Origin: DAIPKP01 sp964539095
GTDB taxonomy: Bacteria > Synergistota > Synergistia > Synergistales > Aminiphilaceae
DNA length: 64,000 nucleotides
Assembly: GCA_964539095.1 (NCBI GenBank)
Contig: CAZIFL010000010.1
Span: forward strand, 11,145 to 75,144
Direction of reading: 5' to 3'
The translations under genes were made by a program, and so were the position numbers. Under the pieces are notes generated by a model. The model did not search any database. It was not told where the DNA came from and was given only the letters and a program-made list of their open reading frames with translations. Shown one piece after another: positions 35,090 through 44,030 of this stretch. Every line of letters begins with the position of its first letter. The first letter of the stretch is position 1.

Positions 35090-35983
35090 TTAGAGCCCCT
35101 TCCAGGATTTGAACCCCCGCCCCCGGACCTCTGAAGCGTCCGAGACCGCCATAAAGGCGTTGGCATCCAGGGAGAGGACAAAACGCCGGAGCCGCACCAC
35201 CTGCCCTTGGGAGAGATAGGCAAGGAGCACCGGTCGGGGCTGTTTACTGAACCCCCCCTCGCCGTTAAGCCTCGTCACCCCCCGATGGAGTTCATGAAGG
35301 ATAAAAGAGGAGATTTCATCGGGGCAGCGGGTGATAAGGAGAATCTGCTTGCGCCTATCGAAGGAGCGCAGGGTGTTATCCACCATGAGCCCGGTAATAT
35401 AGAGCAGTAACCCTCCGTAGAGAGTCTTTTCGATTCCCACGACAAAGACCGCCAGAAAGAGCACCGAAGAGCTGAGGAGAAAGCTATAGATCCCCAATTC
35501 GATGCCGTGCCGTTTGCGAAGCACCATAGCGATGATGTCGGTCCCCCCCATGCATGCTTCCGCCCGAAAGACGAGCCCTGTCCCCATACCATTGATAAGC
35601 CCCGCAAAGACCACGATGAGCAGCGAGTCGTTAATCACCGGCACGGGGAGGATATGCAACACCTTGAGAAGCACCGTCATGAGAGCCACAGAAAAGGCTG
35701 TTTTCATGACAAAGGAGGGGGAAAGCTCCCGCCAGGCCCACAGAAGCAGCCCGCCGTTACCGATGCCGATTATCCAGGCAGGGGATATCCCCCAGACGTA
35801 GGTGGAGAGCACCGCCAGGCCGTTCACCCCCGAGGCGGGAAAGGTATGGGGCATGATGAGAAGCACGTAGCTCATACTCACCATGAAGGTTCCCAAGGAA
35901 ACCACCCCAAGATCCTGCCAGTTCGACTTCGCCCAGAGATAACTCCGAAAAAGTCGCAAACGCAATCGTTGCAAAAACATCAT
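35090..35983 (-). CDS. YitT family membrane protein (DUF161 plus DUF2179)
   Basis: A 297-residue protein with five to six membrane helices (LGVVSLGTFMVSMSYVLLI, SLLIVVFAGLINGMGTGLVF and others), the family motif EACMGGTDIIAMVLRK, and a C-terminal soluble DUF2179 domain (about 215-297). YitT proteins are widespread and their role is unresolved; transport is likely. GGAGGGG precedes two consecutive ATG codons at 35983. It is a single-gene unit with its own terminator. Confidence 0.9.
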   Translation of the reverse strand: MMFLQRLRLRLFRSYLWAKSNWQDLGVVSLGTFMVSMSYVLLIMPHTFPASGVNGLAVLSTYVWGISPAWIIGIGNGGLLLWAWRELSPSFVMKTAFSVALMTVLLKVLHILPVPVINDSLLIVVFAGLINGMGTGLVFRAEACMGGTDIIAMVLRKRHGIELGIYSFLLSSSVLFLAVFVVGIEKTLYGGLLLYITGLMVDNTLRSFDRRKQILLITRCPDEISSFILHELHRGVTRLNGEGGFSKQPRPVLLAYLSQGQVVRLRRFVLSLDANAFMAVSDASEVRGRGFKSWKGL

Positions 35984-36064
35984 GGGATACCCCTCCCGAG
36001 AAAAAGATAGCCTTCAGCCACTTCAGACAGACCGCTCCGATGTCGCCCTCACAAGACTTTTATT

Positions 36065-37936
36065 CTACTCCCGAAGAAGCTCCTCAAGCTCGTCCAGCCA
36101 GCGGGAGAAACGATGCAGCACCGCCCGCACGGGCTCCGGAGAGGTCATGTCCACCCCCGCCCTCTTCAAAAGGTCGATGGGATAGGCGGAGTCGCCGCTT
36201 TCGAGAAAGGCGAGATACCGGGCCACCGCAGGCTCACCCTCGGTGAGGATCTGCTCTGCCAGAGATGCCGCCGCAGCGTACCCCGTGGCGTACTGATAGA
36301 CGTAGAAGGCACTGTAAAAGTGGGGAATCCGGGCCCATTCGATGTCAATCTCCGGGTCAATCACCGTCTGCGCACCGTAGTAGCGGGTGTTAAGCTCTCT
36401 CCAGAGAGTAGAGAGCGCATCCGGTGTAAGGGGCTCTCCCTGCCGGGCCTTTTCGTGGGTGATCTTTTCGAACTCTGCGAAGAGCACCTGCCGGAAGACG
36501 GTGGTGCGGATCTGCTCCAGAGCGTAGTTCAGAAGATAGAGCTTCTCCTCCCGGGTGGCGGCATTTGAAATCATGTAGTCGAGCAGCAGATTTTCGTTGG
36601 TGATGGAGGCCACCTCGGCGGTAAAGATGTCGTGCCCCCCATAGACGTAGGGCTGCACCGCATAGGTAAAGGAGGAGTGCAGAGCATGCCCCATCTCGTG
36701 CGCCAGGGTGAAGACATCCCGAAGGGTGCCGTTGTAGTTGAGGAGCACGTAGGGATGCGCCCCATAGGTCCCCCAGGAGTAGGCTCCGCTGCGCTTCCCC
36801 CGGTTTTCGTACACGTCGATCCACCCGCTGGTGAGCCCCTTGTCAAGCTCCTTGAGATAGCGCTCTCCCAGAGGTTTCAGAGCCTGCTGCACATCCTCCA
36901 GGGCCTCCGCGTAGGGGATATCCTTCCGGCTCTCCTCCACCAGAGGGGCGTAGAGATCGTACATATGCAGCTCCTCCAACCCCAGGGCCTTTTTCTTGAG
37001 GGCCATGTAGCGGTGCATCTCCGGCAGTCCTTCGTGAATGGCCTCGATGAGCCGATCGTAGACCTCCAGAGGAATGGCGTTGGGATAGAGGGCGCTCTGG
37101 AGGGAGGATTCGTAGTTGCGCACCTGGCTGAAGAAGGCATCCTTTTTTACGCTTCCGCCGTAGGTGGCGGCCAGGGTGTTTTTGTACTTCTCGTAGGTTC
37201 TGAAGAGCCCCATGAAGGCGGCCTTGCGAACCTCCCGGTTTCGGGAGTGGATGTACTTACCGTAGCGTTCCTCCGAAAGCTCTACATCTTTACCCTCTTC
37301 ATCCTGAATAACGGGAAATTTGAGATCCGCGTTGGTGAGCATAGAGAAGGTATTCTGTGGAACATCCGCCACATTCCCCATCCGGGCGAGAAGCAGCTCC
37401 TGCTCTGCGGGGAGTACGTGAGCCCGCACCCGGGTGATCTGCTCCAACGCAAAGCGGTAGAGTTCCAGCCGGGGTTCCCGGGCCAGGAAGTCGAGAAGCC
37501 GCTCCTCGGGGATGGCGAGAATCTCCGGGGTTACGAAGGAACCCGCTCCGCTCGCCTCCACCGCCAAGGTGGTGGCCCGATCTGCCAGCCCTTGATAGAA
37601 GTCGTTCTCCGTGTTTTCGTGGCTTCGCATGTGGGCGTAGGAGTAGATCTTCCCCAGAATGATCCCCAGGGCATCCTCCATCTCCAGACATGCGAGAAGG
37701 TTTTCCGGAGATTCCCCAAGGGTTCCCTGATACTCCCCAAGCCGGGGAAGCATCTCCTGAACCTGCTTGTACGCCGCCTCCCAGGAGGCGTCATCTGGAA
37801 AGATGTTCTCCAGCCGCCACTGATAGGCGGGGTCCATCTCCTGCCGTTCCGGAAGGGTCTGGACCTCCCCCATTCCGGAGCCGGGAAAGAGCAATAAAGA
37901 GCCGATAAGCGCACCGTACATCATACGTTTTTTCAT
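36065..37936 (-). CDS. pepF: Oligoendopeptidase F (M3B) with an N-terminal signal peptide
   Basis: A 623-residue zinc metallopeptidase that cuts short peptides. The zinc motif is LAHEMGHALHSSF (HExxH); a downstream Glu lies in TAEVASITNENLLLDYM, and the family C-terminal HFYSAFYVYQYATGYAAAASLA is present. Most PepF proteins are cytoplasmic, but this one begins MKKRMMYGALIGSLLLFPGSGMGE, a plausible Sec signal peptide, so it is probably exported to the periplasm. That fits with the peptide transporters and secreted proteases in the window. Length is otherwise normal for the family. Confidence 0.94.
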   Translation of the reverse strand: MKKRMMYGALIGSLLLFPGSGMGEVQTLPERQEMDPAYQWRLENIFPDDASWEAAYKQVQEMLPRLGEYQGTLGESPENLLACLEMEDALGIILGKIYSYAHMRSHENTENDFYQGLADRATTLAVEASGAGSFVTPEILAIPEERLLDFLAREPRLELYRFALEQITRVRAHVLPAEQELLLARMGNVADVPQNTFSMLTNADLKFPVIQDEEGKDVELSEERYGKYIHSRNREVRKAAFMGLFRTYEKYKNTLAATYGGSVKKDAFFSQVRNYESSLQSALYPNAIPLEVYDRLIEAIHEGLPEMHRYMALKKKALGLEELHMYDLYAPLVEESRKDIPYAEALEDVQQALKPLGERYLKELDKGLTSGWIDVYENRGKRSGAYSWGTYGAHPYVLLNYNGTLRDVFTLAHEMGHALHSSFTYAVQPYVYGGHDIFTAEVASITNENLLLDYMISNAATREEKLYLLNYALEQIRTTVFRQVLFAEFEKITHEKARQGEPLTPDALSTLWRELNTRYYGAQTVIDPEIDIEWARIPHFYSAFYVYQYATGYAAAASLAEQILTEGEPAVARYLAFLESGDSAYPIDLLKRAGVDMTSPEPVRAVLHRFSRWLDELEELLRE

Positions 37937-37971
37937 CCTTTCATCACCGCCATTTTCTTTTTCGTAAAGTC

Positions 37972-39927
37972 CTATAGTGTGTGCAACGCCGAAAGGGAGG
38001 CTACTTCCAAGGCCACCAGTCTCTCGATCTGCTCCAGAAGCCTGGGTTCCTGTTCTTTCCAGGCTTCTCGAAAGCGCTCCTCCACCATCTTCCGATAGGC
38101 CTCCCCTCCCTCGGAGAGGATCTTCTCCATCCGTTTCCGGGAGATCATACGCTTTGTGACGATGGAAGGCAACCGTACCCGGTAGAGTTCCTTCCGCAGG
38201 GCTCCGTAGGCGAGGAGCCCCGCCATACCTCCCACCACCAGCCCGAGAGGGCCGGAGATCACCAAGGCCATGCCAGTGCCGCCGCAGATGGAGGCGGTGA
38301 CAGCGGAGGTCATCACCGCCAGGGTTCCCTCGAAGAGACGCAGAGGATTTCCGTAGAGGCTTTTAGGAGCAAAGGGAAGGACATCCTTTTTCCAGGGAGC
38401 CCCGGAAAAAGCGCCCCCTTCGAGATGGGGTGGAAGGGTACGAATCCCCTTTCGAGAGAGCCAGTTCCCCAGGGCACGAGCGATCTCTCGGGGGAGAAGC
38501 TCGAAGATCCGGCGCATCTCCACCTCCAGGATTGCCGCAATTTCCGGCTCCTCCTCCTTTACGCAACGCTCCAGATCTTCCCGAAACGTGTGCAGGCTCC
38601 CCCCCTCTTGTCGGAAGCACTCCACCACCCCCCGGAGAGAGCCCTGAAAGAGACGGGCCTCACAGTGCCGGGCAACTTCCTCCGTCCCTCCCCGAAGCAG
38701 CCGGGCTACCCCCTCTTGAAGCTCTTCCCGCACAAATCGGGGGAGATCCTTCTCCAGGCTTTGCCGGAGCGTACTGTAACGATGCCGCAAGGCGGGGAGA
38801 AGGGATATCCCCTCGGCGATCACCGCTCCGGGGCGGCTACTGCGGAGAATCTTCTCCCGGGGGAGATCCAGCTCCTCTTGCAGGATCTGCACCACAAAGG
38901 GCCAGGAGCTGCTCCCCCCGGAGAGAATCACCCGGCCCATGGCGGAGCCCTGTAATCCGTGCTGTTCCACCCCTTCCCGGAGGGAACTCCGGAACCATCC
39001 CAGAAGATCCAGGGGTTCCTCTCCGAAGCGCTGCCCCTCCACCCGGCGGAGATGTTCTCCAAAGGAGGGGGTAGGAATATACCGGGAGGCCCGTTCTCGA
39101 AAAAATTCCCAGGAGAGATTCCGAAGGGTGCCGTAGTTTCCCGCCCGGCCGCTCCAGCTCTCCGAAAGATTTCGGGACATGGCGAGGGAGAAGTTTTCCT
39201 TCATGCGCCGGCATTCGTACCAGTGCACGTAGTAGGCCGCTCCCTCCTGCTCCAGCCGCTGTTCCAGTCCGGGATTAGCTTCGCAGAGCATCTGATAGAA
39301 GAGATCGTCCAGAAGGCGCCCCCCTAGAAGCATATCTCCCCAGGAGGCCTTCACCTCCAGCCGCTCCATCCAGGCAAAGTCACAGGTGCCCCCTCCGAAA
39401 TCCACCACCAGAGTGCCCTCCAGGGATTCCGAAGGCTTGAGATCCTTCTGGGAGAGGTGGTAGAGAAGAGCCCCCACGGGCTCATCCACCAGCTCCACCT
39501 CCCCAAAACCCCCCTCCCGGGCCAGGGTACGCAGTGCCTCCCGCCACTCCTCCCCGGCTTCGCTGGGAACGCCGAAAAAGACCCGCCCCGCCTGATCAAG
39601 GGAGGCATACAGGCTCTCCGCCTCCCGGCGCACCCCCTGAAGAAAGGCAACCCCCGCCCTCCAGGCCTCGGAGGAGTGGGCAATATCGGGTTTGAAGTGC
39701 ATCCGGAGATCATATTCTTTTTGCTCCGCTTCGAAGGCATCTCCCCAGGTATCGAGAGCCATGCGCCCCACCAGGGTCTCCCGATCTTTTCGAAAGAGCA
39801 CCGCGGACTCCATCCCCAGAGCGTTGGGATCAAAGACAAGAGAAGAGGGAAGAAGCTCATCTCCAGGGCAAAAGGAGAAGTGCGAGGTGCTGGTACCGAA
39901 ATCCACCGCCAGAACTTTAGCAATCAT
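37972..39927 (-). CDS. Hsp70/actin-fold ATPase with a C-terminal glycine-rich membrane segment
   Basis: The 651-residue protein starts with an Hsp70-type nucleotide-binding domain: phosphate-1 loop VLAVDFGTSTSHFSF, phosphate-2 loop LVVDFGGGTCDFAWM near residue 176, and adenosine motif VILSGGSSSWPFV. No DnaK-type peptide-binding domain follows. Instead there is an alpha-helical region rich in Glu/Arg and, near residue 545-585, a Gly-rich hydrophobic stretch (TASICGGTGMALVISGPLGL, VVGGMAGLLAYGAL) and a charged tail. ATG 39927 (GGGGAG 9 bases upstream) overlaps the preceding gene by 11 bases; ATG 39948 is the alternative. Role unknown; the upstream partner gene is evidently co-translated. Confidence 0.82.
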   Translation of the reverse strand: MIAKVLAVDFGTSTSHFSFCPGDELLPSSLVFDPNALGMESAVLFRKDRETLVGRMALDTWGDAFEAEQKEYDLRMHFKPDIAHSSEAWRAGVAFLQGVRREAESLYASLDQAGRVFFGVPSEAGEEWREALRTLAREGGFGEVELVDEPVGALLYHLSQKDLKPSESLEGTLVVDFGGGTCDFAWMERLEVKASWGDMLLGGRLLDDLFYQMLCEANPGLEQRLEQEGAAYYVHWYECRRMKENFSLAMSRNLSESWSGRAGNYGTLRNLSWEFFRERASRYIPTPSFGEHLRRVEGQRFGEEPLDLLGWFRSSLREGVEQHGLQGSAMGRVILSGGSSSWPFVVQILQEELDLPREKILRSSRPGAVIAEGISLLPALRHRYSTLRQSLEKDLPRFVREELQEGVARLLRGGTEEVARHCEARLFQGSLRGVVECFRQEGGSLHTFREDLERCVKEEEPEIAAILEVEMRRIFELLPREIARALGNWLSRKGIRTLPPHLEGGAFSGAPWKKDVLPFAPKSLYGNPLRLFEGTLAVMTSAVTASICGGTGMALVISGPLGLVVGGMAGLLAYGALRKELYRVRLPSIVTKRMISRKRMEKILSEGGEAYRKMVEERFREAWKEQEPRLLEQIERLVALEVASLSALHTL

Positions 39928-40981
39928 GCGAGAGGTCTCCCCGGACATTTTTATCCTGCGTACCCCGTTTATCCCGCCGAAGAAGCCCCTTCTCCTGAAG
40001 AGTTCCCCGGTAGAAGGCGGGGCGCCGCTCCACCACCACGGGCTCCCCTGGCTCCAGATACCCCAGGGTCTGGTACTGATCCCGAAGCTCCTCGCACCAA
40101 TGTCGGGGAAGATCTTCCGGCGGGCTCTTTCCGGCATCCCCAGGAAGAGGCAGATTCTCGAACCCCGCCTCCCGGGCAGCCCGAAGCAGCTCCTCCACCG
40201 CCTCGGGGAGGGTCTCTTGAGAGGCCCCGGCCAGAGCATAGAGAGAGGCCCCTAGAGGAGTGAGATCCGGAATACGCCTCTCCTCTTCAAGATTCTTCTG
40301 CCGCAGAGATTCGAAGAGATACTCCCCCCGAAGGGCGAGGCGGTAGAAGGCGTAGCGCTGGATCAGAAGCTCCCGAAGCTGACCCTGTAACAGATCCCGA
40401 TCCACCTCCTCAGAAGAGCCCCCGGACTGCACCAGAGGAGCGGCGAGACATTTTCCGAGAAAAGCGAGAAGGCGGAAGGTCCGGGGGAGCCTTTTCCCAG
40501 CCCTTCCGGAAGAGCAGCGGCGCTTCTCCCCCATCCAGAAGGCTCCCCCCGCTCCCAGAGCACCCCCCGCAAGAGAGGCCCCGGCGGTTCCGGAGCCGAG
40601 CAGAAGGGCGGCTAACCAGCCGAAAAACCCCCCCAGCAAAACTGCAAGGCCCACCATGGAAGAGGAAAAACCCTCCCGAAGAGGAAGGGGGGATGTCAAC
40701 GCCGGGGCAAGTCGACGGAGCCTCTCCTCAAGAATCAGAGAATCCGGCTTCCCCAAGGGAAAGGAGAATTCCCCCTCCGGGGCCTCCTCCAGCACTTTGC
40801 GGAGAAGCTCCCGATCCCCTTCAAGAAGGATACGTCCAAAAGCCTGGGCATCTGCTTCCGAAGAGAACTCTCGCAGGATACGCTTCTCTATCTCCTCCAC
40901 TGCAGACATTTTTGACCCTTCCTTTTCGGAAAAAGGTTGTAAAAAAGAGCCGGGAAAAGGCATCTGTTCTCTATCGTCCAT
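39917..40981 (-). CDS. Uncharacterised partner of the Hsp70-like ATPase, glycine-zipper membrane protein
   Basis: The 354-residue product matches no family I recognise. An N-terminal helical region (about 25-110) is followed by two Gly/Ala-rich hydrophobic segments (SMVGLAVLLGGFFGWLAALL and ASLAGGALGAGGAFWMG, about 110-150), then a basic stretch and a long helical domain, and a basic C-terminus. ATG 40981 is preceded by AGGGAGGA. The gene overlaps the Hsp70-like gene, so the two are translationally coupled and probably form one complex. The gene is divergent from the EamA transporter gene. Confidence 0.7.
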   Translation of the reverse strand: MDDREQMPFPGSFLQPFSEKEGSKMSAVEEIEKRILREFSSEADAQAFGRILLEGDRELLRKVLEEAPEGEFSFPLGKPDSLILEERLRRLAPALTSPLPLREGFSSSMVGLAVLLGGFFGWLAALLLGSGTAGASLAGGALGAGGAFWMGEKRRCSSGRAGKRLPRTFRLLAFLGKCLAAPLVQSGGSSEEVDRDLLQGQLRELLIQRYAFYRLALRGEYLFESLRQKNLEEERRIPDLTPLGASLYALAGASQETLPEAVEELLRAAREAGFENLPLPGDAGKSPPEDLPRHWCEELRDQYQTLGYLEPGEPVVVERRPAFYRGTLQEKGLLRRDKRGTQDKNVRGDLSHDC

Positions 40982-41138
40982 GGTTCCTCCCTCATCTCCA
41001 GCCAGATCTGCGACAATCTTCCCGGGGGGCCAAAGGCAAAACTCCCCGCCATCCAAGAATTGCCAAAAGAATTTCCTGAAGCTATCCTACCATGGGGAAA
41101 GATTTCTGCACCCCCTATTCGCGAAAAGGAGATGCTCT

Positions 41139-42023
41139 ATGCTTACGGAAAAATCGAAACTCGCCCTGGCCCTCTTCTGCACTCTGGTTCCCTGGGCCTC
41201 CGCCTTCGCCGCCATCCGGGCGGCTCTGGAGGGTTATCCCCCGGGGCATCTCGCTCTGGTGCGGTTTGTCATCGCCTCGGGAGTTCTGCTCACCTACGGG
41301 GCCATCACCCGCATGGGAGTACCGGATCTGCGGGATATCCCCCGGCTTCTCTTCCTGGGCCTTATGGGGATCACCCTCTACCATGTGCCCCTCAACTACG
41401 GGGAGGTGACCGTCTCCGCCGGGGCCGCAAGTTTGCTCATCGCCACGGTTCCCGTCTTTACCGCCCTCTTTGCCCTTCTTATTCTGCGGGAGGGGCTTCC
41501 TCCTCTGGGGTGGACCGGCATGGCCATCAGCTTCGCCGGAGCCACCCTTATCGCCTTCGGGGAGGGAGATGCTTTTTCCTTCAACACAGATGCTCTGCTG
41601 ATTCTTCTTGCGGCGGTCTGCGAGAGCGTCTATTTTGTGCTCCAGAAGGATCTTCTCGCCAAGTACGGGGCGGTGCGCTTCGCCACCTATGCGGTGGTGG
41701 GGGGAACCCTGGGGATGCTCCCCTTCGCTCCGGGGGTCTTGGGCACCCTCGCCCAGGCTCCTCTGCATGCCACTCTCTCGGTGATCTATCTTGGGGTGGT
41801 GCCTGCGGCGTTCTCCATCGTAGCCTGGTCCTACGCCATCGCCCATATGAAGGTCTCCAAGGTGGCCTCCATGCTCTATCTCAGCCCGGTGATCGCCATG
41901 GGGATAGCCTGGGTCTGGCTGGGAGAGATCCCCTCGCTCCTCACTCTGGGAGGGGGCACCGTGGCCATTCTGGGGGTTCTTCTGGTATACCGCTCGAAAA
42001 ATCCCGACAAAACACCCTCCTAA
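41139..42023 (+). CDS. EamA (drug/metabolite) family transporter
   Basis: A 294-residue membrane protein with ten predicted helices in two EamA repeats. First repeat: FCTLVPWASAFAAIRAAL, ALVRFVIASGVLL, GEVTVSAGAASLLIATVPVF. Second repeat: LLILLAAVCESVYFVLQKDL, LGVVPAAFSIVAWSYAIAHM, SPVIAMGIAWVWLGE. DMT proteins export amino acids, drugs or metabolites; substrate unknown. ATG 41139 lies 8 bases after AAAGGAG. The frame stays open upstream to 40656, antisense to the neighbouring gene, and was not used. Confidence 0.92.
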   Translation: MLTEKSKLALALFCTLVPWASAFAAIRAALEGYPPGHLALVRFVIASGVLLTYGAITRMGVPDLRDIPRLLFLGLMGITLYHVPLNYGEVTVSAGAASLLIATVPVFTALFALLILREGLPPLGWTGMAISFAGATLIAFGEGDAFSFNTDALLILLAAVCESVYFVLQKDLLAKYGAVRFATYAVVGGTLGMLPFAPGVLGTLAQAPLHATLSVIYLGVVPAAFSIVAWSYAIAHMKVSKVASMLYLSPVIAMGIAWVWLGEIPSLLTLGGGTVAILGVLLVYRSKNPDKTPS

Positions 42024-42076
42024 AAAACATCAGGCCCCCGGATACCCGAAGGCAGCACCGGGTATGAGGGGGCCTG
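42022..42076 (-). terminator. Terminator of the partner-switching operon
   Basis: CAGGCCCCC and GGGGGCCTG (extended inward by CGGGTAT/ATACCCG) form a long stem; on the minus strand it is followed by a six-T run that overlaps the stop of the convergent EamA gene. Confidence 0.8.
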
Positions 42077-42098
42077 AACACGTTACTCCTGCAAAAAG

Positions 42099-44030
42099 CT
42101 ATCCCTTCCGATCCACTCCGTAGGTGAAGGCCATCATGGTGATATCGTCGGACTGCTCCGCCCCTTCCACAAACCCTTCCAGAGCTTTACGCAGCTCCTG
42201 AATAAGCAGCGTGGGAGGCTTCTTTCGGAGCTTCACCAATGCCAGAGCGGTACGTTCCTCTCCGAAAAGTTCCTGCTGGTGGTTCATGGCCTCGGTAACG
42301 CCGTCGGTATACATAAAAAGGGTATCTCCCGGGGCAAAGGTAAAGGTTCCCTCTTCGAAGATCACATCCTCCATAGCTCCCGCAAGAGCCCCCTTCACCT
42401 GGGGAAGCATGGTGACCACTCCTTCCGCGGGGAGATAGAAGGGGGGATTGTGCCCTCCGCTGGCATAGCGGCACTCCCCCGAGGGAAGGTGTACGATGGC
42501 GCAGAAGATGGTAACGAACATGCAGGATTCGTTATCCTCCGCAAGCTCGTTGTTGAGCTTGAAGAGAATATCTCCGGGATCAAGAGAATTTTTGGTAAGG
42601 ATCTTGGTAAAGGTTCGGGTCACCGCCATGAAGAGCGCCGCAGGAACCCCCTTGCCGGAGACATCCCCCACGATAAGACAGATATGCTCCTCGTCCGCCA
42701 TGAAGAAGTCGTAGAAATCGCCTCCCACCTCCCGGGCGGGCTCCAGAAGGGCATAGAGATCGAACTCCTCATGCTCCGGAAAGGGAGGAAAGGTTTTGGG
42801 AATGAGGCTCATCTGAATGGATTGGGCGATGTGCAGCTCGCTTTCGATGCGCTCCTTGGCGGCGGTGGTGGCACAGAGAATGTCGATCTGCACCAGAAGC
42901 TGCTGCCGCATCACCTCGAAGGACTGCGCCAGATGGGCTACTTCGTCCTCCCCGATAATATGGGGGAGAGGGGCATCCAGCTCTCCCTCCGCAAGCTTGC
43001 GGGTGGCATGCTCCAACTGCACCAGAGGCCCGGTGATAGAGCGGGTTACCAGAAGGATAAGTCCCAGAAGAAAGACAAACCCCAGCACCCCCAGGATCCC
43101 CTGATAACGGGTGAGGGCAGCGATCTTAGCCACCAGCACCTCCCGGGGAAAGAGCACCCCGAGAGACCACTCCACCGACGGAATGGATACGAAGGCCACC
43201 CACCCCTCGGGACCCATCACGGTATGTTCCAGGAAGGCAAATCCCGACTCCCCCGCAATCATCCGCCTCCCTAGATGTCGCAGTGCGGGAAGTTCATACT
43301 CCTCGGCGATGCTGAAGATGGTCTCCCGAAGAATCCAGCTCGCCTCGGGATGGGCGATAAACCGGCCGTTTCTGGCGAGAATAAAGGCAAAACCTCCTTC
43401 ATCAAGAGAGAGGCCCTCCACAATCCTGGAGAACCACTCCAGGGACATATCCGCCGTCACCACCCCCTCGAAGGTTCTGCTCTCCCCGGAGCCCGAGAGA
43501 AGAGGCACCGAGTAGGTTGTCATAAGCGTCTGGCCTCCCAGATCATCGAAGTAGGGATCCGTCCAGAGGGCACGCCGGGCATGTTTGGGGAGGCTGTACC
43601 AGTCGGTGATGCGGAAGGAATCTCCCTCTTTGGCGAGATCCTTAAACACAATTTCATCTCTCTCCCGCTGCACGTAGGGAACCCCCTGCACCCCATACCA
43701 GGAGGGGTGCTCCAGCCCCACCGCCATGCCGAAGACCTCGGGGTTGTTCAGCAGGCTCTCCTCAAGGAGGCCGAAGATTCCCTCGGTGCCCGGAGCAAAA
43801 CGGCGGATGGCGTAGGCCGCCCCCTTGGCAGTCTGCTCCAGGGCCTTGGCCACAGACTCCACCTGACAGGCTATGGCCTGGGCGGTCTCTCGGGCCTCGT
43901 CCTCCAGCTCCTTCTCCAGAAGGTTCCGGGAGGAGACGTAGCTGAACCCCACCACCGCCCCGAGGATACACCCTCCTCCAAGAAGCAGCAGCAGGGACAT
44001 GCGCCAGGCAAGAGAGAGATTACGGAGCAT
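42099..44030 (-). CDS. Membrane sensor serine phosphatase (dCache, HAMP, PP2C/SpoIIE)
   Basis: The 643-residue protein has an N-terminal helix (about 11-33), an extracytoplasmic dCache sensor (about 40-310, with GVVTADMSLEWFS and FAFILARNGRFIAHPE), a second helix (GILGVLGFVFLLGLILLV), a HAMP domain (about 330-385) and a C-terminal SpoIIE/RsbU phosphatase (about 400-643; EVGGDFYDF, LIVGDVSGKGVPAALFM, GDTLFMYTDGVTEA). Such enzymes dephosphorylate a STAS antagonist protein and so release an antagonised target. The antagonist and its kinase are encoded upstream in the same operon. The start overlaps the preceding gene by 11 bases. The dCache domain probably senses a small ligand. Confidence 0.95.
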   Translation of the reverse strand: MLRNLSLAWRMSLLLLLGGGCILGAVVGFSYVSSRNLLEKELEDEARETAQAIACQVESVAKALEQTAKGAAYAIRRFAPGTEGIFGLLEESLLNNPEVFGMAVGLEHPSWYGVQGVPYVQRERDEIVFKDLAKEGDSFRITDWYSLPKHARRALWTDPYFDDLGGQTLMTTYSVPLLSGSGESRTFEGVVTADMSLEWFSRIVEGLSLDEGGFAFILARNGRFIAHPEASWILRETIFSIAEEYELPALRHLGRRMIAGESGFAFLEHTVMGPEGWVAFVSIPSVEWSLGVLFPREVLVAKIAALTRYQGILGVLGFVFLLGLILLVTRSITGPLVQLEHATRKLAEGELDAPLPHIIGEDEVAHLAQSFEVMRQQLLVQIDILCATTAAKERIESELHIAQSIQMSLIPKTFPPFPEHEEFDLYALLEPAREVGGDFYDFFMADEEHICLIVGDVSGKGVPAALFMAVTRTFTKILTKNSLDPGDILFKLNNELAEDNESCMFVTIFCAIVHLPSGECRYASGGHNPPFYLPAEGVVTMLPQVKGALAGAMEDVIFEEGTFTFAPGDTLFMYTDGVTEAMNHQQELFGEERTALALVKLRKKPPTLLIQELRKALEGFVEGAEQSDDITMMAFTYGVDRKG

